In this document: in pieces, positions 1-5,303 of the stretch
Numbering within the stretch: the stretch's first letter is position 1
How the letters are laid out: every line of letters begins with the position of its first letter
Assembly (NCBI GenBank): GCA_903832105.1
Contig: CAILAO010000793.1
Location: forward strand, 1 to 5,303
Direction: 5' to 3'
Length of the DNA: 5,303 nt
Source of the DNA: an uncultured Pseudomonadota bacterium
GTDB taxonomy: Bacteria > Bdellovibrionota_B > Oligoflexia > Oligoflexales > CAILAO01
Notes under the pieces: model-generated
Seen by the model: only the letters and a program-made list of their open reading frames with translations
Databases searched by the model: none
What the model was told of the DNA's origin: nothing
Program-made: the position numbers and the translations under genes

Positions 1-1030
1 TCATAGAAAAAAACAGCGCCTCTCTCATAAGATCCTTGGCGTCTGAAGTTAAGGGGAGGGACAAAATCAGTGGTTTTCGGTTCAAACCGACCGCCACTCT
101 GAAATCGCGCCACTTTTGATAGCTACTAGCAGAAGCTTCCCCAAAGAGATGATCCTTACCTAAAGAAAACCACCCTAGCGAGCCGAACGTCAAAAAATTC
201 TCACGAATCAGTCGGACGTACTGCACCGCTAATTCTGCAGCGTCGGATTGGTAGGCTTCAAGCTGATTTATTTTGAGGTGATGAGTTTTCACGAACACCC
301 CGACTGGCCCGAAATAGCCAAAAGAAAGCGTTTGACGCTGATATAAGTCGGTTGATGTATTCACGGAGCCCTGAATCTCGAAAGTCTTTTTGAAAGAATC
401 TAAAGAGCTAGGATCCTGAAATACATTTTCCGAAGGTTTCAGTGGCGCGGATTTTCTTGCTTTGAGTCTTTGAATTAACGCGAGCCCCCGAACAACAGAA
501 CCTGACAAAAAAGGGGTCAGCTTCCAGGAGGTCATCGCCCGAAAACGTTTCTCAGCCTCATCTAAGTTGCCTTCCCATATGAAGGAATAATAATACTCCG
601 CTTCGGCGATTTCATCCTGCGGCATAAGCTTGAGATAGGATACATAGACTTCCCGCCCCCGTTCAAATTGTCCTTCACGAATAAGAGCACGTGCGGAGGT
701 CAGTTTGGCATCGAACGTCTCTGTTTTTGAGGGTGCGGGCTGTCCCTTAAGATCATGTCCATGAGCGGCTAGTTCAGATTCTCCTGACTTAGCTAACTTT
801 TCTGATAGTGCAAAATAAAAAGACAGCCATTGAATCACTGAATCCTTAAGTCTCGGGCACTGAAGCAGCGCTTCACCTTGATTCACGGCCGGCCTATAAA
901 TAAGCTGGACATTTCGGATCATCGTTTCGAGTTCATCAGTTGAACAGTCAACACCTTGAGCGGGCGTCCAATAAAGCGCCAGGAACAAGCAAGAAAAGAG
1001 TTGAAACTGTTTAAAACTTAAACCTCTCAT
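1..1030 (-). CDS. Exported protein with TPR-like helices and probable outer-membrane beta-barrel (3' end outside window)
   Basis: The frame is open without a stop from ATG 1030-1028 down to the left edge, giving 343 residues with no end; the C-terminus lies outside the window. Residues 1-26 look like a Sec signal peptide: Arg2 and Lys7, a hydrophobic core at about 9-22, and a likely signal peptidase I site after Ala-Gln-Gly26. Cys29 and Cys58 could form a disulfide. Residues about 107-170 are helical and TPR-like, with pieces such as ALIREGQFERGREVY and WEGNLDEAEKRF. From about 215 the pattern changes to alternating hydrophobic/polar strands rich in Gly, Tyr and Phe (for example TLSFGYFGPVGVFVKT), as in outer-membrane barrels. 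The order signal peptide, TPR, barrel recalls YaiO-type proteins, but this is inferred from architecture only. An in-frame TAG at 1057-1055 leaves no useful earlier start, and the next Met (37) would lose the signal peptide. The Shine-Dalgarno is weak. Coding status is fairly sure; function is unknown. Confidence 0.8.
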   Translation of the reverse strand, partial: MRGLSFKQFQLFSCLFLALYWTPAQGVDCSTDELETMIRNVQLIYRPAVNQGEALLQCPRLKDSVIQWLSFYFALSEKLAKSGESELAAHGHDLKGQPAPSKTETFDAKLTSARALIREGQFERGREVYVSYLKLMPQDEIAEAEYYYSFIWEGNLDEAEKRFRAMTSWKLTPFLSGSVVRGLALIQRLKARKSAPLKPSENVFQDPSSLDSFKKTFEIQGSVNTSTDLYQRQTLSFGYFGPVGVFVKTHHLKINQLEAYQSDAAELAVQYVRLIRENFLTFGSLGWFSLGKDHLFGEASASSYQKWRDFRVAVGLNRKPLILSLPLTSDAKDLMREALFFSM

Positions 1031-1156
1031 GTAAGATGATCTTATTTCAGATCGCTATAAATCACCATCACTTTTACCTTCATTTTGCATTCGCTTCCTA
1101 TTAGGGTTAATATTGGAATTGAAGCTCTTACTAGGTTTGAAGGCAGGTGCTTACTA
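1031..1156. promoter_or_regulatory. Divergent intergenic region with candidate promoter for the antiporter gene
   Basis: This 126-bp region must hold the promoters of both divergent genes. On the plus strand TTGCAT (1085-1090) and TAATAT (1108-1113) are 17 bp apart, a plausible sigma-70 pair with 3/6 and 4/6 consensus matches, placed 43 bp before the ATG at 1157. On the minus strand only a weak pair is visible, TTAACC and CAAAAT with 17-bp spacing around 1083-1111. A perfect small palindrome, TAAGAT-G-ATCTTA (1032-1044), covers the place where the ribosome binding site of the minus-strand gene should be. It could be an operator or a leader structure. All of this is pattern matching only. Confidence 0.35.
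1141..1147 (+). promoter_or_regulatory. Ribosome binding site that decides the antiporter start
   Basis: AGGCAGG lies 9 nt before ATG 1157. The only in-frame alternative upstream, a TTG at 1085, has no purine-rich site before it. That TTG falls inside the candidate -35 element and would add 24 mostly polar residues that do not fit the family's N-terminus. The ATG at 1157 is therefore preferred. Confidence 0.6.
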
Positions 1157-2458
1157 ATGAATCTCCCAATATTTACGTTATTCCCCTTTATAGTTATTCT
1201 CCTTTCGATAGCCATTTTCCCATTATTTGCCGAAAAATGGTGGGCTCTAAACCGTCATAAGCTAATCCTTTCTATAGCCTTAGGACTGCCTGTTGTAGGA
1301 TATCTCATTTCTTATGGTTATACTCATAAATTGCTGGAAGTTGTCATTTTTGAATACATACCTTTTATCATTTTGCTTGGAAGTCTTTACGTGATTTCTG
1401 GAGGCATCCTTCTCACTGGCGATATCGAAGCAACGCCCAAAAATAACACTCTGTTTTTGGGACTCGGAACCCTTCTTGCGTCTCTTATTGGAACGACTGG
1501 CGCTGCCATGCTTCTCATCCGACCATTTTTAGATACCAACAAAGAACGAACACTAAAAGCACACTCGATTGTCTTTTTTATTTTTCTTGTGTGCAACATC
1601 GGAGGAAGTCTCACACCCTTAGGCGATCCTCCTCTTTTCTTGGGATATCTCATGGGTGTTCCTTTTTCTTGGACTCTTTCTCTTTGGCCCGAGTGGGCGT
1701 TTACCTCCATTTTGTTGCTGATTATTTATTTTGTGATAGACACCTTTTTCCACCGAAAAGAGCCTTTCGAAGCCTTAAAGTTTGATCATGACAACATCGC
1801 TCCTCTAAAACTGGAAGGATCGATCAATTTTTTGTGGCTTGTCGGGATTATTTTAGCTGTCGCGTGTGTTAATGCGCAGACTCTATCATGGTTCCCGAAG
1901 GAACCTGATCCATACATTTCAGCATCGTATATCGCGTTTCTTCGCGAGTTAATCATGCTTGGATTTACGGCTTTATCGCTGATCACGACCCCCCGCCATG
2001 TTCGTAAAAAGCATGAATTTACAATGCATCCCATTAACGAAGTCGCATGCCTTTTTTTAGGGATATTTCTCACAATGATCCCAGCTCTCATCTTTCTTGA
2101 AAAAAGCACGCACCTTATTAAAGCAGTACTCGTATCACCAGCGCACTTCTTCTGGGCCACTGGTTTACTATCTTCTCTCTTAGATAATGCTCCTACTTAT
2201 GTTGCATTTTTCACGGCGGCCGGTATTGACCCGACAATGTTGTCCGAAAACTCCGAGATAGCAGCGTATCTGGCCGCAGTCTCTCTTGGAGCCGTCTTCA
2301 TGGGAGCAATCACGTATATCGGAAACGGTCCGAACTTCATGGTAAAAGCTGTTGCGGAAGGGCGCGGTGTTAACATGCCTTCCTTTTTTGGTTACATGAT
2401 TTATTCTGTGCTGATTTTAGTGCCTATTTTTGCACTGGTGACATTTCTGTTTATTTAG
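1157..2458 (+). CDS. Na+/H+ antiporter of the citrate-transporter-like family (CitMHS_2/NhaD type)
   Basis: This is a 433-residue inner-membrane protein with about 11-12 hydrophobic segments across almost its whole length. The N-terminus (FPFIVILLSIAIFPLFA, then WW and a conserved NRHK) is typical of the 'putative citrate transport'/sodium:proton antiporter family (ion transporter superfamily). Family signatures are SGG at 81-83, GTTGAAM at 112-118, NIGGSLTPLGDPP at 147-159, LLDNAPTYVAF at 341-351 and YIGNGPN at 387-393. The Asp in GDPP and the Asp-Asn in LDNAP are buried polar residues of the kind expected at the ion site. The likely role is exchange of Na+ (or Li+) for H+ in pH and salt homeostasis; transport of an organic anion cannot be excluded from sequence. 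Length is normal for the family and the frame is intact. It is transcribed alone, divergent from the exported protein and convergent with glk. A frame beginning at TTG 1085 exists but the ATG at 1157 has the better ribosome binding site. Confidence 0.9.
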   Translation: MNLPIFTLFPFIVILLSIAIFPLFAEKWWALNRHKLILSIALGLPVVGYLISYGYTHKLLEVVIFEYIPFIILLGSLYVISGGILLTGDIEATPKNNTLFLGLGTLLASLIGTTGAAMLLIRPFLDTNKERTLKAHSIVFFIFLVCNIGGSLTPLGDPPLFLGYLMGVPFSWTLSLWPEWAFTSILLLIIYFVIDTFFHRKEPFEALKFDHDNIAPLKLEGSINFLWLVGIILAVACVNAQTLSWFPKEPDPYISASYIAFLRELIMLGFTALSLITTPRHVRKKHEFTMHPINEVACLFLGIFLTMIPALIFLEKSTHLIKAVLVSPAHFFWATGLLSSLLDNAPTYVAFFTAAGIDPTMLSENSEIAAYLAAVSLGAVFMGAITYIGNGPNFMVKAVAEGRGVNMPSFFGYMIYSVLILVPIFALVTFLFI

Positions 2459-2494
2459 AGGCTAGCCGAAAAGGTACTTTTCTGGCCTAGCCTC
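2458..2494 (+). terminator. Strong hairpin at the antiporter stop codon, terminator-like but without a U-tract
   Basis: GAGGCTAG (2458-2465) pairs perfectly with CTAGCCTC (2487-2494). Inside it, CC at 2466-2467 pairs with GG at 2484-2485, and GAAAAG (2468-2473) pairs with CTTTTC (2477-2482), leaving bulged bases at 2483 and 2486 and a 3-nt loop (GTA). The stem starts on the last base of the TAG stop codon. The bases after it (GTGTCC) contain no T-run, and none follows on the other strand, so classical intrinsic termination is doubtful. It may protect the 3' end of the mRNA or act with Rho. Confidence 0.45.
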
Positions 2495-2724
2495 GTGTCC
2501 AGAGCCAAAGAGAATTCATTGCGTAGCAACGCTTTGGCGAAGGATCTCAAGGATCGAGTAGATAAGTACACGTCCGAATGGTCCACTTCGCCGTATTTCT
2601 CGTAGAAGTTTTAGCGAAAAAGCTCAAAGTTTCAAGAAAGAGATCACGTTGAAGTCTCAAGTTTTAAGTCTATGTCTATGAGGACGTACGCGTTAACCCA
2701 GCGCCATTCAGTACACATCCCAAT
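2459..2724. other. Convergent intergenic region without a confident gene
   Basis: These 266 bp lie between the convergent antiporter and glk genes. After the hairpin at its left edge I see no clear intrinsic terminator for glk. On the minus strand a frame is open for 51 codons from 2610 to a TAA at 2457-2455, with a protein-like composition (FYEKYGEVDHSD, then SFAKALLRNEF). It has no ATG, no ribosome binding site, and follows directly on a stop codon, so at most it is the remnant of a gene. Three related decamers of the form AAGTNTNAAG occur at 2627-2636, 2652-2661 and 2659-2668; their meaning is unknown. Confidence 0.4.
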
Positions 2725-3759
2725 TTACTTTTTATGCAATGCGTGAGTGGCAGCGAACAACGCCAAACCTTTTAATGCGATATCCCGATCAATAATCACA
2801 TGAATCGGAATTTTTTCAAGAAGCGCCCGCTGGCGCCCTTTCGCTGAAAACGCTTTCAGAAATTCACCTGTTTGAAGCCAAGGCAAAATCCTGGGAGTAA
2901 CCCCTCCCCCAAGGAATATTCCATTGACTGCAAAGGCTTTAAGCGCGAGATTTCCGGCCTCCGCCCCATAAAGACGGGCGAATAACGCCATTGTTTTTTG
3001 TGCTATCGGTGATTTGTTTTCAGCTTCTTTGGCGACTAACGCTCCAAATTCTTCACGCTGATCCTTTGCTGCTTGATCAAGTAGCAAAGAGGATGGGACA
3101 AAACCCTCATCTCGAAGAAAAGAATAGATGTTGATAAAGCCAAATTGGCCCGACAAGACCCTTTCCCAGCTTACATGGCCTACAGGTGAATACTTCTTTA
3201 ACAAATACCTTGCCAACTCGATCTGTTCTTCATCCTGTGGTCCAAAATCAGCATGTCCTCCCTCAGAGGGACGTGGAATATGTTTTGATCCGTCCCAGAA
3301 AAGAATGCTTTCGCCGAGGCCTGTTCCCACCGCAACAACAGCCGCATTACCGTGTTCAGGGTGTCCTTGCTGAATGATGACTCTTCCCTTGTTTACATCT
3401 GATCGACATAAGCTTAGGCCATAGCCAAGCGCTTCGAGATCGTTCAATAAAATAATTGATGCCCCCCGCATTGAAGCGGAAATTCTCTTCGCATCTATAA
3501 TCCAAGGAAGATTTGTTGTTTTGACTTGAGCACCGGATACCGGCCCTGCTATCCCGAGAGCAATCACTTTAGGAGTCACCGGAATTTCCCGAAGAAATAA
3601 CTGCAAGATGTCTTCAAAGCTGCCAAACTTCTTGCTAGGATATTCTCGAATGGAACAAAAAACAGGCTCCGGGCAGAGTCCACCGGGGAGCTGTTTACTG
3701 ATGTCTTCTACGAAGCCAACCCTTGTTTTTGTGCCACCGATATCTGCGACAAGATACAT
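2725..3759 (-). CDS. glk: Glucokinase
   Basis: ATP-dependent cytoplasmic glucokinase converts glucose to glucose 6-phosphate, feeding glycolysis and the pentose phosphate route. At 344 residues it is slightly longer than the E. coli enzyme (321). It belongs to the proteobacterial Glk family and not to ROK kinases: it lacks the ROK-type CxCGxxGC zinc motif. Visible motifs are the phosphate-binding DIGGTKTR at 6-13, LGIAGPV at 68-74, LNDLEALGYG at 105-114 with the catalytic-type Asp107, the second nucleotide motif VGTGLGES at 144-151, SEGGHADFGP at 165-174, WERVLSGQ at 198-205, GIFLGGGVTPR at 280-290, and the C-terminal AFSAKGRQRALLEKIP at 303-318. By alignment with E. coli Glk the glucose contacts Asn99, Asp100, Glu157, His160 and Glu187 correspond to Asn106, Asp107, Glu166, His169 and Glu199, so all are kept and activity is expected. 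The ATG is 7 bp after the stop of the upstream membrane-protein gene, with only a weak GAG-type ribosome site, suggesting translational coupling. Confidence 0.95.
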   Translation of the reverse strand: MYLVADIGGTKTRVGFVEDISKQLPGGLCPEPVFCSIREYPSKKFGSFEDILQLFLREIPVTPKVIALGIAGPVSGAQVKTTNLPWIIDAKRISASMRGASIILLNDLEALGYGLSLCRSDVNKGRVIIQQGHPEHGNAAVVAVGTGLGESILFWDGSKHIPRPSEGGHADFGPQDEEQIELARYLLKKYSPVGHVSWERVLSGQFGFINIYSFLRDEGFVPSSLLLDQAAKDQREEFGALVAKEAENKSPIAQKTMALFARLYGAEAGNLALKAFAVNGIFLGGGVTPRILPWLQTGEFLKAFSAKGRQRALLEKIPIHVIIDRDIALKGLALFAATHALHKK

Positions 3760-3766
3760 ATCGATC

Positions 3767-4150
3767 TCAAAAGGACAACTGCATTAAGTAAAGTCTAGGC
3801 ATGACAAGCCATATAAGCAAGGCATTGATCACCGAAATACCCAACGATGCCAGGGAGGCCCAGAAAAGCCCCTTTATATGGAACGATTCAATCATTTTAT
3901 CGGTCAAAACCAACAAAATGGTATTGATGACCCAAAACCCAATACCGAGCGTAATGATTCCGAAACTAACCGAAAAAACACCTAGAATATGATAAGCGAT
4001 ATAGTTCAAAAACGAATAGACAATAGACACCCCAATTGCGGCGATGAAGTTTTTAATACGGACACCCGGAAAAGTCTTCGCCACGACAAAAACCGAAATT
4101 GCAAATAACAAGATGTTTATAGCGACTGAAAACAATGTCGAAGTATGCAA
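3767..4150 (-). CDS. Four-helix membrane protein, Phage_holin_4_2 (YvlD-like) family
   Basis: This is a 127-residue very hydrophobic protein with four predicted transmembrane helices at about 6-25, 33-55, 59-83 and 94-117. The family pattern is clear: FPGVRIKNFIAAIGVSIV after helix 1, LGIGFWVINTILLVLTDKMI through helix 3, and FHIKGLFWASLASLGISVIN into helix 4. Despite the 'phage holin' family name, chromosomal members are short inner-membrane proteins of unknown function, and no lysis gene lies nearby, so a holin role should not be assumed. The start is an unusual TTG at 4150-4148, chosen because a near-perfect Shine-Dalgarno lies just upstream. The gene ends 7 bp before glk and is probably co-transcribed with it; this pairing does not by itself show a shared function. 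The 136 bp upstream contain no convincing promoter. Confidence 0.87.
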   Translation of the reverse strand: MHTSTLFSVAINILLFAISVFVVAKTFPGVRIKNFIAAIGVSIVYSFLNYIAYHILGVFSVSFGIITLGIGFWVINTILLVLTDKMIESFHIKGLFWASLASLGISVINALLIWLVMPRLYLMQLSF

Positions 4151-4156
4151 TGAAGA

Positions 4157-4164
4157 TCCTCCTT
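4157..4164 (-). promoter_or_regulatory. Strong Shine-Dalgarno for the TTG-started membrane protein gene
   Basis: AAGGAGGA on the minus strand (4164-4157) is almost fully complementary to the 16S rRNA 3' end and lies 6 nt before the TTG at 4150. No ATG or GTG in the same frame is better placed, so this site fixes the TTG start. Confidence 0.8.
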
Positions 4165-4286
4165 TTCCAACACCTATGACTTCTCATTTTGACTCTGAAA
4201 AAGGCGGAAGTAAATGGCAAAAAGTTAAAAGGCCACAAACAGTCATTGGGCTAACGTTCGGAGCGTCGCCTAAGTAGACCTCTGAA

Positions 4287-5027
4287 CTATAGATAATAAA
4301 TAATTCTAGAGTTTTTGTCCGAAATCTTCACGATGTATTTTTCAAGTCTAGAGTAACAGTCCTTGTCTATTTGAACAAACTTAACTCCAATTCCCCCAAC
4401 GATTTGTTCATTCGTAATCTTGTTTCGTGTGGTCTTAACGCGGCGCACAACTTCTCCGTCAGCTTTAATCGGCTTTTTGTAAGTAGGTAGTTCGAAGGAT
4501 AACTGAAGAACCGCTCCGTCTGGCAAATCCATGTCAGTTGAAAGAAGAATGCCCGAAACCGAAAGATCTACCATCTCACAAGTACACTCTTTCCCCTCAA
4601 AAGTAAACTTAACAAGCCCACGAATATCAACCCGTTCGGTGGTTCTTGTTTGCTGTTCAAGAAGTTGTTTCAGCTTTTCTATGAAGTATTGACGAGGGAG
4701 AGGTTGCTCAACAAAAAGGTCTGCACCGGCATCCAGCGCACGCTGACGAATCCTCGCCTTTGTTTGCACGCTCGTGATCACGATCGGAATTTTTCCCCAC
4801 TCCTTATGTGATTTGAGATGTTTGGTGATTTGGAACGCATCGATATTCCCAAAATCGAGATTGATCACAATGATCTGAATAGGCTCCGCAAGCAGGATTT
4901 TTTCCGCCGCATCATAGTTATTTGCTTTACGAACAATAACCCCCATGCTTCGATAACCGGCACGATCCAAATCCGTTGTTAATGTTCGATCATCGATGGA
5001 AAGCATGCAAATAGTTTGATCGCTCAT
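4287..5027 (-). CDS. Response-regulator receiver domain fused to a PilZ c-di-GMP-binding domain
   Basis: This is a 246-residue cytoplasmic signalling protein. Residues about 5-125 form a CheY-like receiver: acidic pair Asp12-Asp13, phospho-acceptor Asp58 in VINLDFGNIDAF, switch residue Ser86 after PIVIT, and the GADLFVEQP loop. The lysine normally found before that proline is Gln108, which would weaken standard phospho-signalling. Residues about 130-236 form a PilZ domain with both binding motifs present: RxxxR as Arg132-Arg136, and DxSxxG as Asp154, Ser156, Gly159 (EMVDLSVSGILL), so c-di-GMP binding is expected. A further signature is GGIGVKFVQID at 211-221. There is no DNA-binding or enzymatic domain, so output is probably through protein contact, perhaps on motility, pili or surface behaviour. 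The ATG start has a good ribosome site, GGAAGGAG at 5042-5035, 7 nt upstream. The gene stands 136 bp before the next gene on the same strand. Confidence 0.92.
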   Translation of the reverse strand: MSDQTICMLSIDDRTLTTDLDRAGYRSMGVIVRKANNYDAAEKILLAEPIQIIVINLDFGNIDAFQITKHLKSHKEWGKIPIVITSVQTKARIRQRALDAGADLFVEQPLPRQYFIEKLKQLLEQQTRTTERVDIRGLVKFTFEGKECTCEMVDLSVSGILLSTDMDLPDGAVLQLSFELPTYKKPIKADGEVVRRVKTTRNKITNEQIVGGIGVKFVQIDKDCYSRLEKYIVKISDKNSRIIYYL

Positions 5028-5034
5028 GTGAAAA

Positions 5035-5042
5035 CTCCTTCC
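5035..5042 (-). promoter_or_regulatory. Ribosome binding site of the receiver-PilZ gene
   Basis: GGAAGGAG on the minus strand lies 7 nt before the ATG at 5027 and confirms that start. Confidence 0.75.
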
Positions 5043-5073
5043 ATAAAACTTGACTTGAGATCAGACGGAGTCT

Positions 5074-5103
5074 TGTTGGACCAAAGTTAAATTTGGTTCA
5101 ACA
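5074..5103 (-). promoter_or_regulatory. Near-perfect 12-bp-arm inverted repeat in the leader of the receiver-PilZ gene
   Basis: On the plus strand TGTTGGACCAAA (5074-5085) and TTTGGTTCAACA (5092-5103) are complementary at 11 of 12 positions around a 6-nt centre. The repeat ends 46 bp before the ATG at 5027. No T-run follows it on the minus strand, so it is not an intrinsic terminator. It could be an operator for a dimeric regulator or a hairpin in the mRNA leader. Confidence 0.5.
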
Positions 5104-5303
5104 TACGACTCACATCGATAAAGTCGGCGGGAGTTTTTCTTTTTTTAGCTTTTTTTTAACAAAATATTTTATCTAGCTGATATTGTTAGAGATAAATTAT
5201 TTTCTTTTCAGAATTTTAAGTGATCTTACCTCTTCGTTCGACGATACTTTACGGAAACGCAAAAAAGGAAATAAAAAGAGCTGTGATTCTAATGTGTTAA
5301 AAA
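5104..5303. other. AT-rich upstream region with A-tracts; possible tail of another gene
   Basis: These bases contain three A-tracts on the minus strand (5157-5150, 5146-5140, 5138-5134), suggestive of bent DNA or an UP-like element, and a palindrome AAAATATTTT (5161-5170). An imperfect inverted repeat pairs 5157-5167 with 5180-5188. A weak sigma-70 -10-like TAAAAT (5171-5166) is also present. At the right end one minus-strand frame is open from the window edge (5301) to a TAA at 5199-5197, with residues such as RKVSSNEEVRSLKILKRK before the stop. It could be the C-terminus of an upstream gene, but 34 open codons in AT-rich DNA can arise by chance. No other feature is evident. Confidence 0.3.
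5121..5147 (-). promoter_or_regulatory. Sigma-28 (FliA)-like promoter candidate for the receiver-PilZ gene
   Basis: Read on the minus strand, TAAA (5147-5144) is followed after exactly 15 nt by GCCGACTT (5128-5121). The enterobacterial FliA consensus is TAAA-N15-GCCGATAA, so the -35 core, the spacing and the first five bases of the -10 match, while the last three do not. Transcription would start near 5114 and give a leader of about 85 nt containing the inverted repeat. The -35 lies in an A-rich run, which makes chance matches to TAAA easy. Confidence 0.35.

Noticed and set aside
1085..1156. Upstream TTG start adding 24 residues to the antiporter
   Set aside because: No ribosome site precedes it, it overlaps the candidate -35 element, and the added residues are polar and unlike the family N-terminus; ATG 1157 has a suitable site.
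1387..2160. Two minus-strand open frames (1387-1710 and 1786-2160) and a plus-strand one (1591-1785) inside the antiporter gene
   Set aside because: They are antisense or out-of-frame shadows of a well-supported gene, with unnatural Arg/Pro/Ser-rich translations and no family motifs.
3128..3377. Two plus-strand open frames opposite glk
   Set aside because: Both lie antisense to conserved glk motifs, overlap each other in different frames, and show no recognisable protein features.
3767..4150. Prophage lysis module suggested by the 'holin' family name
   Set aside because: No endolysin, spanin or other phage gene is present, and this family is common on chromosomes away from phages.
4192..4220. 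Sigma-70 promoter for the membrane protein-glk pair: TTGCCA (4220-4215), 17 bp, CAGAGT
   Set aside because: The -35 is good but the -10 matches the consensus at only 3 of 6 positions.
4249..4270. Terminator after the receiver-PilZ gene
   Set aside because: The possible stem is only about 7 pairs with a bulge and a G-U pair, and no T-run follows directly on the minus strand.
3801..4277. Small open frames opposite and upstream of the membrane-protein gene (3801-3992 plus, 4044-4277 plus, 4053-4238 minus)
   Set aside because: They overlap the clearly conserved four-helix protein in other frames and lack family features; the strong Shine-Dalgarno serves the TTG at 4150.
5157..5188. Inverted repeat next to a T/A run read as an intrinsic terminator
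   Set aside because: The run is an A-tract downstream of the hairpin on the minus strand, and lies upstream of it on the plus strand, so neither direction gives a stem followed by U residues.

Overview
The window looks like ordinary chromosomal sequence from a Gram-negative, motile, free-living bacterium of moderate GC content, roughly 44 % by eye. The gene types seen here are a CitMHS_2-type antiporter, a proteobacterial-type Glk, a receiver-PilZ protein and an exported barrel-like protein. Together they would fit a Bdellovibrionota/deltaproteobacterial relative, but that placement is an inference from protein style and not proven. No rRNA, tRNA, CRISPR array, insertion sequence or phage structural gene is visible.

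Layout from left to right. (1) Positions 1-1030 are filled by the 5' part of a minus-strand gene that runs off the left edge. It encodes an exported protein with a signal peptide, a helical TPR-like part, and the start of what looks like an outer-membrane beta-barrel. (2) A 126-bp divergent intergenic region follows. (3) A plus-strand gene at 1157-2458 encodes a polytopic Na+/H+ antiporter of the citrate-transporter-like (CitMHS_2/NhaD-type) family. A strong hairpin begins at its stop codon. (4) A 266-bp convergent gap contains no confident gene. (5) Two minus-strand genes, 4150-3767 and 3759-2725, are 7 bp apart and probably co-transcribed: a four-helix membrane protein of the Phage_holin_4_2/YvlD family, then glucokinase (glk). 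(6) A minus-strand gene at 5027-4287 encodes a receiver domain joined to a PilZ c-di-GMP-binding domain. (7) The right end is an AT-rich upstream region with a sigma-28-like promoter candidate, A-tracts and a 12-bp-arm inverted repeat in the predicted leader of the receiver-PilZ gene.

The genes do not form one obvious pathway: ion homeostasis, entry of glucose into glycolysis, a small envelope protein, and c-di-GMP signalling sit side by side. The points most worth following are the possible flagellar-type promoter and leader hairpin in front of the PilZ gene, the altered receiver site in that protein, the truncated barrel-like exported protein, and the stop-codon hairpin after the antiporter. 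I found no convincing evidence for a wholly new multi-gene system in this window.
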